From Bacteroidia bacterium 43-41 (lineage in GTDB: Bacteria > Bacteroidota > Bacteroidia > Bacteroidales > Dysgonomonadaceae), in NCBI GenBank assembly GCA_001898165.1, contig MKTD01000032.1, forward strand, positions 1 through 64,000: a stretch of DNA of 64,000 nucleotides, in the 5' to 3' direction. This document shows positions 46,183-55,776 of the stretch, piece by piece (positions within the stretch are counted from its first letter, which is position 1; every line of letters begins with the position of its first letter). The position numbers were made by a program, and so were the translations under genes. The notes under the pieces are model-generated. The model did not search any database. It saw only the letters and a program-made list of their open reading frames with translations, and was not told the origin of the DNA.

Positions 46183-46767
46183 ATGTCGTTGATTGATTTA
46201 CATTGGCAGAATTTTTTGGAAGACGATAATGATGCATTTTCGTTCATTTATAAGCAATATGTAAATGAACTTTATGTGTATGGACTCAGCCTTGGTTTTT
46301 CATCAGATATTTGTATGGATGCCATTCAGGATGTTTTTTACAAATTATACATCACGAAAGATAAACTGAAAAACATCCTTCATCCAAAAACTTATCTTTT
46401 TCGTGCTTTTAAAAACAGGGTTTTCGATATACAAAAACACAATAGAAAAACTGATGTTCAGGAAATAACCGACAATGTATTTTCTATTCAGGTAACAGTG
46501 CTTGATTCTATTGTGGATGAGGAAGAGCGGATTTTATTAAAAAACAGGATAGAGAATTTAATGCTTTCGCTTTCCGACAGGCAACGTGAAGCTATCTATT
46601 TGAGATACATGCAGGATCTTGATTATGAAGATATAGCTCAGGTTTTGGGTTTACAGGTAGATTCTGTTCGGAAATTGGTTTACCGGGGATTGGAATCGAT
46701 CAGAAAAAATATTTCGGCCAACTCAATTTCCCTCGCCTTATTGTTAAATACTTATTTTTTTAGTTAA
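46183..46767 (+). CDS. ECF-type sigma-70 family RNA polymerase sigma factor
   Basis: 194 residues. Region 2 (DNDAFSFIYKQYVNELYVYGLSLG ... FRAFKNRVFDIQ, in part) and region 4 (LSDRQREAIYLRYMQDLDYEDIAQVLGLQ, in part, then SVRKLVYRGLESIRK) of the Bacteroidales SusCD-linked ECF class. No other domain. First gene of sigma / FecR / SusC / SusD order; expected to be held by the FecR-like protein encoded next and to drive the susC operon when substrate is sensed. Confidence 0.95.
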   Translation: MSLIDLHWQNFLEDDNDAFSFIYKQYVNELYVYGLSLGFSSDICMDAIQDVFYKLYITKDKLKNILHPKTYLFRAFKNRVFDIQKHNRKTDVQEITDNVFSIQVTVLDSIVDEEERILLKNRIENLMLSLSDRQREAIYLRYMQDLDYEDIAQVLGLQVDSVRKLVYRGLESIRKNISANSISLALLLNTYFFS

Positions 46768-46841
46768 ATATTTTCTTTTTTATCAAAATGTGTCCATAAA
46801 CTATCCTTTAAATCGTCCATTTCAAAACAAAAGATTAAAGA

Positions 46842-48029
46842 ATGGGCGAAAAACAATTATACGCATCTGTATCCGATTTTTTACACGACGATTCATTTAT
46901 TCTATGGTACTTTTCCCGTACAGATGAATCCAATACATATTGGGTAAATTTCATTCAGGAAAATCCCCAACTTCAACCTTATTTTCAGGAAGCGATAAAA
47001 AAATTAGAAGCCATCCGGTTTAATATCGGTCATTTGCCCGAGGGCATAGAGGATAAGCTCTATTTAAACATCACAGAACGGATCAATACTCATCAAAAAG
47101 CGAAGAAAAAGCATCACTCAATTTATTGGTTCTCCATAGCATCAAGTTTGCTGTTGCTGGTTGCATCGGCCACTCTTTTTATGCTGACACGTACTTCTCA
47201 ACAAGCGCCATCCATTGCCGTTCCTTCCGAAATTTCAAGCGAAACAGACCCTTCCGGGAGCGTACAACTCATATCGGGAGGGAAGATTATCAATCTTAAT
47301 CAGAATACAGTAATCGAACTTTCGGCAGTTGGAGAAGCATCAATAGTAGATAGCACAAAAATCAAAAAGACTGTAGATTTGGATCAGAACGATATGAATA
47401 AACTGATCGTGCCTTTTGGTAAACGGTCTTTTATAGCATTGGCAGATGGATCAAAAGTCTGGCTGAATTCCGGCACAGAGTTGGAGTTTCCTACCCGGTT
47501 TGCCCAAAACACACGTAATATTAAAGTGAAAGGCGAAATTTATATAGAGGTGGCAAAATCGGAACACCCTTTCTTTATTCAAACCCTGCAAAGCACTGTG
47601 CAAGTGCTGGGTACGAAATTCAACGTGGCGGCATACGAAGACGAAGAAACAGAATCGGTTGTGTTGGTTGAGGGAAGTGTGCAGATAAATACCAGGCAAA
47701 ACAAATCGTTGCTATTGCTGCCTAATGAAATGGCACAAATTACCGGTAATAATCTTGAAAAACGAACTGTAGATGTGTCATCCTATATCAGTTGGCGAAA
47801 TGGAGTGCTGGAATTTGACGAAAGACCCATGTCAGAAATTCTTAAAACATTGGGACGTTATTACAATGTGTTTTTTGAAACCGATCCCAACTTACTGTTA
47901 AACAGAAAAATCTATTCCGGAAAATTATTTTTGTCGAATAACTTAGATAGTGTTATGACATCGGTCTCCGCACTGTCTTCTACTGAGTATAAAAGAGAAA
48001 ACAATAAAATTTACATTTTCAAAAAATAA
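46842..48029 (+). CDS. FecR-family anti-sigma factor with DUF4974
   Basis: 395 residues. Cytoplasmic N-terminus 1-93 (sigma-binding), one membrane helix at about 94-117 (SIYWFSIASSLLLLVASATL), periplasmic FecR domain from about 195 to 290 (VPFGKRSFIALADGSKVWLNSG, in part) and a DUF4974 secretin-like domain at about 318-395 (SEILKTLGRYYNVFFE). Passes the signal from the SusC N-terminal domain to the sigma factor. 74 nt after the sigma gene with no terminator seen between. Confidence 0.94.
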   Translation: MGEKQLYASVSDFLHDDSFILWYFSRTDESNTYWVNFIQENPQLQPYFQEAIKKLEAIRFNIGHLPEGIEDKLYLNITERINTHQKAKKKHHSIYWFSIASSLLLLVASATLFMLTRTSQQAPSIAVPSEISSETDPSGSVQLISGGKIINLNQNTVIELSAVGEASIVDSTKIKKTVDLDQNDMNKLIVPFGKRSFIALADGSKVWLNSGTELEFPTRFAQNTRNIKVKGEIYIEVAKSEHPFFIQTLQSTVQVLGTKFNVAAYEDEETESVVLVEGSVQINTRQNKSLLLLPNEMAQITGNNLEKRTVDVSSYISWRNGVLEFDERPMSEILKTLGRYYNVFFETDPNLLLNRKIYSGKLFLSNNLDSVMTSVSALSSTEYKRENNKIYIFKK

Positions 48030-48066
48030 TTAATGCCTATGAGAAATAAGAAAAAACAGAGATTAT

Positions 48067-48099
48067 AAAAAACCGGATAATGCTGGAACCATTATCCGG
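48067..48099 (-). terminator. Minus-strand intrinsic terminator between anti-sigma gene and susC
   Basis: A 10-bp perfect stem CCGGATAATG / CATTATCCGG with 7-nt loop. On the minus strand it is followed by six T; on the plus strand by AAAATG, so it can only terminate leftward transcripts. No leftward gene is near, which points to an antisense RNA. Confidence 0.65.
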
Positions 48100-48150
48100 A
48101 AAATGAAAATTAATTCACAAATAGCTATAATACCGTAAACTAAAATTCAT
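48073..48150 (-). ncRNA. Candidate cis-antisense small RNA at the susC start
   Basis: A minus-strand -7 box TAAATTTG at 48153-48160 overlaps the susC ATG, and the terminator at 48067-48099 lies about 60-80 nt downstream. The predicted RNA is antisense to the susC leader. Bacteroides fragilis has such antisense RNAs (DonS family) repressing susC homologues. No -33 box was found and the RNA is not proven; the ends given are estimates. Confidence 0.35.
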
Positions 48151-48159
48151 TGCAAATTT

Positions 48160-51100
48160 ATGAAAGAAAAAATTAAATTTATTCATATTGCATCCCAAAA
48201 GTGCAGTACGACACTAAAAGTCATGAAAATTTCCGTTTTATTATTTTTTCTCTGCTTTTTTAGCTCCATGGCAGAAAATATATATCCGCAGCAAAAAGAG
48301 TTGTCGCTGGACCTCAAAAATGTAACGCTCAGAAAAGCCATTTCACAAATAGAGGAGTCCAGTGATTATGTATTTATGATTTCGTATGAAATTAAAAACG
48401 ACATGGAGAAAGTGGTCACCGGGAGCTTTAATAAAGAGTCCATTGAGCAGATAATGGATTATCTGTTAAAAAATACCTCGGTAACTTATCGTGTGGTAGA
48501 GAGGCAGGTTTCGTTGTTTCGGAATCCCCTTTCAAAGATTGATGAATCTTCTCAAACCCAGCAGCCGGCACAAAAAAAAGTGAAAATAACCGGCATTGTA
48601 ACAGACGCCGCCAATGACCCTCTTCCCGGAGCATCTGTTGTATTAAAGGGTAGCGAATCAACCGGAATAGCCACGGACATAAACGGACATTTCTCTTTGG
48701 AAATTTTGCAATCGAAAGAGAGCAAGTTGGTCGTTTCCTTCATCGGAATGCAAACGATCGAAATTGTCCCGGATTATGATAAACCCATGAATATTGTTTT
48801 GCACGAAGACGGAGAATTACTGGACGAGGTGGTAGTTACCGGCTATCAAAAAATAGACAGGCGGTTATTTACCGGATCAGCCGATAAAATTAAAGCCGAA
48901 GACGCCAAAATGGGCGGTGTGACGGATATCGGAAGTATGCTCGAAGGGAAAGCCGCCGGAGTAACAGTACAAACCGTTTCCGGAACATTCGGAACGGCGC
49001 CTAAAATCAAGGTGCGTGGCTCGTCTTCCATCTATGGCAGCCAGAAACCCTTGTGGGTAGTAGATGGTGTGATTTTGGAAGATGTGGTGGATATTTCTAC
49101 CGACGCCCTTTCGTCCGGCGACGCGGCAACGCTTATCAGTTCTGCCGTATCGGGCTTGAATGCCGATGACATTGAGGATTTCCAGATTTTGAAAGACGCC
49201 TCTGCCACAGCACTTTACGGTGCACGCGCCATGAACGGCGTAATAGTGGTTACCACCAAAAAAGGGAGAACAGGCACCATGAGGGTAAGCTATACGGGCG
49301 AGTTTTCGATGCGAATGAAACCCTCTTATGCCAATTACAACATCATGAACTCGCAGGAACAAATGTCTATTTACCGCGAGTTGGAACAAAAAGGCTGGCT
49401 CAATCACGCCGAAATATCCAGGCAAAGCAGCGGCGGTATCTATAAGAAAATGTATGACCTTATCAATACGTATGATGTAACAACCGGTAAATACGCGCTT
49501 GAAAATACACCCGAAGCAAGAGCCGCGTTTTTGCAGAAATATGAGATGGTAAACACCGATTGGTTTGATGTGCTTTTCAGAAACAACATTACCCAAAATC
49601 ACTCGATAAGCTTATCGGGCGGAAACGATAAATCGGACTTTTATTTCTCTACCAGTTATTATGGCGACGGCGGTTGGTCGGTTACCGATAAAGTAGATCG
49701 TTTTACGATGAACGCCAATGCCGGCGTAAAATTATTCGATCGCCTCAACCTGCGCCTGACCACCGCCGGCTCATTCAGGGACCAGGTAGCCCCGGGCGCG
49801 GTAAACCGGGTGGAAGACCCTATAAAAGGACAATATTCCCGCTCGTTCGACATAAACCCTTTCAGTTATGCCATCAATACCAGCCGTGTGCTGAGGCCCT
49901 ATGGCGACAATGGCAAGTATGAATATTACCGGATGAACTACGCCGATTTCAATATCCTGAACGAGCTTGAAAATAATTTCATCAATATTGACATGATGGA
50001 TCTTAAAATGCAGGCCGACATAAATCTTAACATTACAAAAGGGCTTGATGTGAGCGCTTTGGGCTCTATCCGTTATGTGAAATCTACGCAGGAACACCGT
50101 ATTATGGAAAATTCCAACATGGCGCAAGCGTACAGGGCCAACGAAACTTACGAGATAGCGAAAAATAACGGATTATTGTTCCAGGATATTGAAAATCCGA
50201 ACTCCATTCCATCCGTAGTATTGCCCAAAGGCGGCTTCTACAATACAGATAACAATAAATTGGTAAACTACTACTTCAGGACCACGGCCAATTACAACCA
50301 TACGTTCAATGATACGCATCTGACAAACTTTATGGGAGGTTTTGAACTGAAATCGTCCAATCGTAAAAACGATTCGTTTAGCGGTGTAGGATATCAATAC
50401 GACAGAGGCGGAGTGCCTTATATCGATCCCAATTTTTTCAAAAAACAGATCCAAAAAGGCACCTCTTACTACAGTATGGGCGAGTTCTACGACCGTTATG
50501 TGGCATTCTTCGCTACCGGGAGTTATTCTTACTTAGGTAGATATACCCTCAACGGCACCATCCGTTACGATGGTTCCAACCAGCTGGGACAATCGAGCTC
50601 CGCACGCTGGCTGCCCACGTGGAACGTGAGCGCCGGATGGAACGTTACATCCGAAAAATTTATGGAACCGTATCTGAAAACAATCTCTAATCTCTCGTTC
50701 AGAAGCACTTATGGCCTTACGGCAAGTATGGGACCGTCGAACAACTCCACGTTGGTATTGATGAATAAACTCACGGACAGGCCTTACGCGTCGGAACTCG
50801 AAACAAACATGTACATCCGTTCGTTGGCAAACTCTCAGCTCACGTGGGAAAAACAGTACGAAACAAATATTGGATTTGATTTGGGCTTGCTGAAAAACCG
50901 CATCAACTTGTCGGCGGACGTCTATTGGCGAAACGGTTTTGACCTTATCGGCATGGTAAAAACGTCCGGTATCGGAGGCGAAGCCTATAAATTTGCCAAC
51001 TATGCCGACATGAAATCAAACGGGTTTGAGTTTACGTTAACTACGCATAACATCAAAAATAATGATTTTACATGGACAACCAACATCACCTTTGCCCACA

Positions 51101-51843
51101 ATAAAAGCCATATCACAAACTTAACATCATTCCCAAAAATGTATGATTTAATGAAAGATATAGGCGGTCCGCTACAAGGCTATCCGGTAAGGAGTTTGTT
51201 CTCAATGGATTTCAAAGGGCTGAATAACGAAGGGCTACCCACATTCATCAACGAAAAAGGCGAACTTACCGTTTCCGATATCGATTTTCAATCATCAGAA
51301 TTGAGCCACCTCGTGTACGAAGGCTCCATAGATCCTACCATTACCGGCGGCTTCGGAAATACGTTTAAATATAAAAACTGGAATTTGAATGTGTTTTTAA
51401 CCTACCAGTTCGGCAATGTGGTGCGTCTTTATCCGCAGTTCAAAGCCTCATACTCCGATTTGGATGCTCATCCGAAAGAGTTTTTCGACCGCTGGAAGTT
51501 TGTGGGTGACGAAGAGGTAACCAACATTCCCACCATTGTTTCTTACAGCCAATACATGGTTAGCTATCAAAAGACGTATAACGCTTACAACATGTCCACC
51601 GAGCGGGTTGCCAGCGGAGCGTTTATCAGGATGCGCGATGTATCGTTGACCTATAATTTTGATAAAAAATGGATTAGCGCGCTAAAAATCAGCGATCTCG
51701 CTCTAAAGCTCCAGGTAACCAATCCGTTCCTTATTTATTCCGATAAAAAGTTAAACGGTCAGGACCCCGAATTCCTCGGAGCCGGAGGCGTAGCGATGCC
51801 CGTACCGCGTCAAGCCATTCTTACGCTTAAACTTGGATTTTAA
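48160..51843 (+). CDS. SusC/RagA-family TonB-dependent transporter with STN signalling domain
   Basis: 1227 residues. Extended signal sequence (MKISVLLFFLCFFSS from residue 22), STN domain about 47-112 (LSLDLKNVTLRKAISQIEES) that talks to FecR, carboxypeptidase-regulatory-like domain about 145-225 (ITGIVTDAANDPLPGASVVLKG), TonB-box region LLDEVVVTGYQ, plug domain about 240-350 ending ATALYGARAMNGVIVVTTKKG, then a 22-strand barrel ending in LTLKLGF. Imports a large substrate across the outer membrane with SusD as lid. The STN domain makes it a transducer for its own ECF system. Confidence 0.96.
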   Translation: MKEKIKFIHIASQKCSTTLKVMKISVLLFFLCFFSSMAENIYPQQKELSLDLKNVTLRKAISQIEESSDYVFMISYEIKNDMEKVVTGSFNKESIEQIMDYLLKNTSVTYRVVERQVSLFRNPLSKIDESSQTQQPAQKKVKITGIVTDAANDPLPGASVVLKGSESTGIATDINGHFSLEILQSKESKLVVSFIGMQTIEIVPDYDKPMNIVLHEDGELLDEVVVTGYQKIDRRLFTGSADKIKAEDAKMGGVTDIGSMLEGKAAGVTVQTVSGTFGTAPKIKVRGSSSIYGSQKPLWVVDGVILEDVVDISTDALSSGDAATLISSAVSGLNADDIEDFQILKDASATALYGARAMNGVIVVTTKKGRTGTMRVSYTGEFSMRMKPSYANYNIMNSQEQMSIYRELEQKGWLNHAEISRQSSGGIYKKMYDLINTYDVTTGKYALENTPEARAAFLQKYEMVNTDWFDVLFRNNITQNHSISLSGGNDKSDFYFSTSYYGDGGWSVTDKVDRFTMNANAGVKLFDRLNLRLTTAGSFRDQVAPGAVNRVEDPIKGQYSRSFDINPFSYAINTSRVLRPYGDNGKYEYYRMNYADFNILNELENNFINIDMMDLKMQADINLNITKGLDVSALGSIRYVKSTQEHRIMENSNMAQAYRANETYEIAKNNGLLFQDIENPNSIPSVVLPKGGFYNTDNNKLVNYYFRTTANYNHTFNDTHLTNFMGGFELKSSNRKNDSFSGVGYQYDRGGVPYIDPNFFKKQIQKGTSYYSMGEFYDRYVAFFATGSYSYLGRYTLNGTIRYDGSNQLGQSSSARWLPTWNVSAGWNVTSEKFMEPYLKTISNLSFRSTYGLTASMGPSNNSTLVLMNKLTDRPYASELETNMYIRSLANSQLTWEKQYETNIGFDLGLLKNRINLSADVYWRNGFDLIGMVKTSGIGGEAYKFANYADMKSNGFEFTLTTHNIKNNDFTWTTNITFAHNKSHITNLTSFPKMYDLMKDIGGPLQGYPVRSLFSMDFKGLNNEGLPTFINEKGELTVSDIDFQSSELSHLVYEGSIDPTITGGFGNTFKYKNWNLNVFLTYQFGNVVRLYPQFKASYSDLDAHPKEFFDRWKFVGDEEVTNIPTIVSYSQYMVSYQKTYNAYNMSTERVASGAFIRMRDVSLTYNFDKKWISALKISDLALKLQVTNPFLIYSDKKLNGQDPEFLGAGGVAMPVPRQAILTLKLGF

Positions 51844-51881
51844 TACAAAAAAGAATACAGAAACAGATAAACAATAAACGT

Positions 51882-53366
51882 ATGAAAAAAATAATAATAG
51901 CCCTGTTGGGAATCGCAATGCTGGTGTCTTGCGAAGACTTCCTCTCCAAATTACCCGATAACAGGACCAATCTTGATTCCCCCTCCGCAATACAAGAACT
52001 GCTTGTGTCCGCCTATCCCGAAGGCTGTTTTCAATCATTTACCGAAGTAATGAGCGACAACGCCGGCGATAAAGGACAAGGCAGATATGTGGTAGAGTTC
52101 CTGCCCAATGAATACGCTTATTATTGGAAAGACGACTCGTCTGACGATTACGACACCCCTACCGATTACTGGAACTATTGCTACCAGGCTATCGCCGCCG
52201 CCAATCAGGCGCTTGACGCCATCAAAAAAAATGGCGACGGACCCGAGTACGCCTCTGCAAAAGGCGAAGCATTGGCTGCCAGAGCCTATTCACACTTTAT
52301 GCTCGCCAATATTTTCGGTAAACAGTACAATCCAACCACCGCTGCCACCGATTTGGCGGTACCTTTTGTGGATGAGCCCGAAGATGTGGTGTTCAAATCA
52401 TACGTCCGTACCACCGTAGATGATGTGTATAAAAGAGTGGAAGCCGACTTGCTGCAAGCCGAAAAATTAATCACCGACGACACTTACAAAGTGCCCCGGT
52501 ACCACTTTACAACAGATGCTCTGAACGCCTTTTTCAGCAGAATTTATCTCTACAAGGCCGATTGGAACAAAGTAATATCCTACTCATCCAAGGTGCTGGG
52601 CGCCAATCCCGCGGAAAAAATAAGGGATTGGAACGGCAAGTACATCAACCTTGAATTTCGCGAGCTTTGGGCGCAATACTCCAAATCTGAAGAACCGGCT
52701 AACATATTGTTAATGCGGGGATACACCGCGTGGGCAAGCGGCTGTATCGTGCTGCGTTACTCGCTGGCGCCCAACAAAGTAAAAGAACTCTTTCAAATGG
52801 AATACGGTAATCCGTTTGAACTGATCATTGGCGACAGGATTACCTATGCCGCCTCAGACCAGCAGATGGCATTCGTTCCTAAATATCCCGATAGAGTTGA
52901 AAGCGTAGCCGGCATTGGACGAGGTGGATACCCAAACACCATCATCCCTATTTTTACCACCGCCGAATTGCTGTTTAACAGGGCTGAAGCTTATGTGATG
53001 CAGGGTGAGTACGACAAGGCGCTTGCCGATATAAATTCATACCTCACTAAAACCGCGAAAGATTACCGCGCCATTACGGAGGACGACATCATAGACATCT
53101 ACACCGCCGAACCGGGACCCGATATCGCGGCTTTCTACCCGATAAACGAACGCCAGAAATTCTTTATATGGAGTATATTAGACCTCAGAAGAAAAGAATT
53201 TGTTCACGAAGGTCTGCGTTGGTTCGACGTAAAACGTTTTGATATAGAAGTAGTACACAATGTGTTTGACGGAGCGGACATTAAACTGCCCAAAGGCGAC
53301 CCGCGAAGAGTGGTGCAAATCCCCAGTCAGGCAGTAGCCACCGGCCTGGAACCAAATCCTCGTTAG
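51882..53366 (+). CDS. SusD/RagB-family outer-membrane lipoprotein
   Basis: 494 residues. Lipobox LVSC, Cys17. SusD fold: N-terminal CEDFLSKLPDNRTNLDS, TPR-like repeats (GEALAARAYSHFMLANIFGKQY; LLFNRAEAYVMQGEYDKAL) and the C-terminal RRKEFVHEGLRWFDVKRF region. Forms the hinged lid of the SusC barrel and binds substrate. The exact substrate class cannot be read from sequence; the neighbouring zinc peptidase-like lipoprotein favours peptide or protein over glycan. 38 nt after susC. Confidence 0.95.
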   Translation: MKKIIIALLGIAMLVSCEDFLSKLPDNRTNLDSPSAIQELLVSAYPEGCFQSFTEVMSDNAGDKGQGRYVVEFLPNEYAYYWKDDSSDDYDTPTDYWNYCYQAIAAANQALDAIKKNGDGPEYASAKGEALAARAYSHFMLANIFGKQYNPTTAATDLAVPFVDEPEDVVFKSYVRTTVDDVYKRVEADLLQAEKLITDDTYKVPRYHFTTDALNAFFSRIYLYKADWNKVISYSSKVLGANPAEKIRDWNGKYINLEFRELWAQYSKSEEPANILLMRGYTAWASGCIVLRYSLAPNKVKELFQMEYGNPFELIIGDRITYAASDQQMAFVPKYPDRVESVAGIGRGGYPNTIIPIFTTAELLFNRAEAYVMQGEYDKALADINSYLTKTAKDYRAITEDDIIDIYTAEPGPDIAAFYPINERQKFFIWSILDLRRKEFVHEGLRWFDVKRFDIEVVHNVFDGADIKLPKGDPRRVVQIPSQAVATGLEPNPR

Positions 53367-53398
53367 TATTCACACATAAAAAATAAAAAATTAGCCGT

Positions 53399-54313
53399 AT
53401 GAAAAATATTATATATTACGTGGCAGTAGTTGTTTCGCTTTTTTTCGTTTCCTGTTCGGAAGAAAAACTGGGCGAGTCGCAGATAGATACCACACCACCG
53501 CAACTAAATACCACCGACGTGTGGATAAGGGAAAATTACACCACCCCGTTTAACGTGGAAGTAAAATACAAATGGGATAAATCCGAATTAGACAATACTA
53601 AAAAACTTACGCCGCCATACCAGGACAGGGTTATCCCCTTTTTGGATAATATGAAAAAAATATGGATAGATCCGTATGTGAAGAACGGCGGAATAAACTT
53701 TATGAAACAGCATATCCCAAAACTGATGGTGATGGTAGGAAGTCACAACTATTTAGATAACGGCGGTATTGTGTTGGGACAGGCGGAAGGCGGACGCAAA
53801 ATTACCCTGTTTGACATAAATTACATCACGTTTGAATTTGACGGATTAAGCAAATGGGAAAAAAGTAAAATTGTGGACAATATCATACGCGCTTACCGCA
53901 CTATGCACCATGAGTTTGGGCACATTCTCACCCAAACCGTGGCTTATCCGGTGGAATATAAGAAAATAACGCCCCGATATGTCTCCAACTGGATAATTTA
54001 CAGTGATTCGGATGCTAAAAGGTTAGGTTTCGTTACCGCTTACGCCATGCTGAATCCCGATGAGGATTTTAGTGAAATGCTCTCTTATATGCTCACCATG
54101 GGTAACGAGAAATGGAACAAATACATCGACGACATAGTAGTGTATGATGAAAATTGGGACACAGATGTAAAAGCCACCGCTACCGCGAAAAGCAGCATCC
54201 GCCAAAAAGAGAAGATTATTGCCGACTATATGTTGCAAGCGTGGAAAATAAATCTTTATCAACTGCAAGACGATATAGAAAAGGCGATGATTGAGATGAA
54301 AATTCTCGAATAA
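53399..54313 (+). CDS. Substrate import-associated zinc metallohydrolase lipoprotein (HExxH)
   Basis: 304 residues. Lipobox FVSC, Cys19. Zinc motif HEFGH at residues 171-175 and, about 47 residues on, NPDEDFSEMLSY where Glu222 is a likely third ligand, as in gluzincin-like putative metallopeptidases. The family is known for sitting next to SusC/SusD genes; activity is not proven. 32 nt after susD, 34 nt before the DUF4302 gene. Probably trims a peptide-containing substrate at the surface before uptake. Confidence 0.9.
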   Translation: MKNIIYYVAVVVSLFFVSCSEEKLGESQIDTTPPQLNTTDVWIRENYTTPFNVEVKYKWDKSELDNTKKLTPPYQDRVIPFLDNMKKIWIDPYVKNGGINFMKQHIPKLMVMVGSHNYLDNGGIVLGQAEGGRKITLFDINYITFEFDGLSKWEKSKIVDNIIRAYRTMHHEFGHILTQTVAYPVEYKKITPRYVSNWIIYSDSDAKRLGFVTAYAMLNPDEDFSEMLSYMLTMGNEKWNKYIDDIVVYDENWDTDVKATATAKSSIRQKEKIIADYMLQAWKINLYQLQDDIEKAMIEMKILE

Positions 54314-54347
54314 ACAATTTCTAAACACTCAAAAAAACTACAGACAA

Positions 54348-55628
54348 ATGAAAAAAACATATATATTCTTACTAATCGCGCTGTTGGCCGCAACCTCCTG
54401 CCGCAATGAATTTGACAGCGTTTTTGACAAAACACCGGCGGAAAGAGAAGCCGAGTCCATAAAAAAATGGAAAGACGCCCTGATCTCTTCGCCTGATGGC
54501 TGGTTGGTACATTACTACCCCAATCCGGAAATCCTGGGTGGTTTCTCGTTCATAATGAAATTTAACGATAAAGGTGAGGTTACGATGACCTGGAGTGTGC
54601 GCGACGAAACAAAAACATCGCTCTACAGCGTAAAGGTAATGGAAAAACCCATGCTCATTTTTGACACCTACACGTTGCTTTCAAAAATGACCGATCCCGA
54701 AATGGGAAATCCCGGACAAGGATTCGGCGGTGAAAACGAATTTGCTTTCCTCTCCATGTCCGCCAACGGCGATACCATTTATATGCAGGAAAGACAGAAG
54801 GCCGACCCCTTTGTCCTGGTAAAAGCCACAGCCGGGGACTGGGAAAACATTAAAGAATACGCCGGAATGGAAAAAATCCTTCAACGCGTAGGCGACGACG
54901 TGGTTCCCTATTTTTACAACCTGAAAGTGGAAGGCTGGGGCACTACCGGAGTTACCATGTCGTATTATGAAGATATGCAGCGTGCCAATCTGATGTACAA
55001 AGCAAACGGAAAAGACACGTTGATAGTCATGGGTGTAAATATGATCCATAACGGTTTTCAGTTCAGAAAACCTCTGACCGTCAACGGTGTTTCGGTGCGC
55101 ACCTTTATTTACGACCCCGCTACAAAAACGCACAAAGCGGTGGAAGCCAAAGGCGGTTTTAACTACGAAACAAAATTTATGGCTGAGATAAAAGGGATGT
55201 GGAGTACGTTTTTCGCGCCCGGAAAGTTTGGAGGCTATTCAACCTACCTAAGTCCGGCTGCCAGATTGCTGTTTGACGTTATCCCTGGAAATCCTGCCAG
55301 TTTTATAAAAGTAGACCCTTTCAGCACCAGCGATTCACATATAGCAATTATCTTTGAGAACTGGAGCGGACTTCGTCTCTTCTGCACTTTCGACAAAAAA
55401 ACCGAAAGCGAAACCCGGATTGTATTCAAAGATTACGACACCAGTAGCTGGGCGGACTATCCGTATGACGAAGCAAAAGCCATTATGGAGTCGCCCAAAG
55501 GTCAAAAAGCCAAGGACGTTCTTTTCAGTGCCAAAGGCTGGTCCATAGTGCCCGTGTATTTAGCGGAATACGGTTCAATGTACGTTTTTGTAAGCAATGA
55601 AGACCCAACCGTTTATGTGTACTTTTAG
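54348..55628 (+). CDS. DUF4302 domain lipoprotein
   Basis: 426 residues. Lipobox ATSC, Cys18, followed by RNEFDSVFDKTPAERE, the usual start of DUF4302 proteins (SVFDKTPAER is a hallmark). Body rich in beta strands with repeated aromatic turns (GWLVHYYPNPEILGGFSF). Family occurs only in SusCD-type loci and is thought to be a surface accessory lipoprotein; an analogy is the extra lipoproteins found bound to a Bacteroides peptide-importing SusCD complex. Last gene of the operon. No clear terminator follows. Confidence 0.88.
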   Translation: MKKTYIFLLIALLAATSCRNEFDSVFDKTPAEREAESIKKWKDALISSPDGWLVHYYPNPEILGGFSFIMKFNDKGEVTMTWSVRDETKTSLYSVKVMEKPMLIFDTYTLLSKMTDPEMGNPGQGFGGENEFAFLSMSANGDTIYMQERQKADPFVLVKATAGDWENIKEYAGMEKILQRVGDDVVPYFYNLKVEGWGTTGVTMSYYEDMQRANLMYKANGKDTLIVMGVNMIHNGFQFRKPLTVNGVSVRTFIYDPATKTHKAVEAKGGFNYETKFMAEIKGMWSTFFAPGKFGGYSTYLSPAARLLFDVIPGNPASFIKVDPFSTSDSHIAIIFENWSGLRLFCTFDKKTESETRIVFKDYDTSSWADYPYDEAKAIMESPKGQKAKDVLFSAKGWSIVPVYLAEYGSMYVFVSNEDPTVYVYF

Positions 55629-55676
55629 GCATCGGGCACGCTGTTGCAGCATTGTATAAATTGTTTCGGCCGGCAC

Positions 55677-55706
55677 TGCCAAATCGTCATAAATTTCTCT
55701 TTGGCA
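55677..55706. repeat. Inverted repeat upstream of clpB
   Basis: TGCCAAA, 16 nt, TTTGGCA, about 70 nt before the clpB ATG. Could be a regulatory site or a hairpin after the DUF4302 gene; it does not resemble the CIRCE heat-shock element. Confidence 0.35.
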
Positions 55707-55776
55707 AGAATTTTGTGTATCAAGATTTAGGCTATATTAGCTTTTGAGACGATTTGGACAGTTTAAAAAACAATAT

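Noticed and set aside
48073-48099. Hairpin as a plus-strand terminator splitting sigma/anti-sigma from susC
   Set aside because: No T run follows on the plus strand; the T run is on the minus-strand side only.
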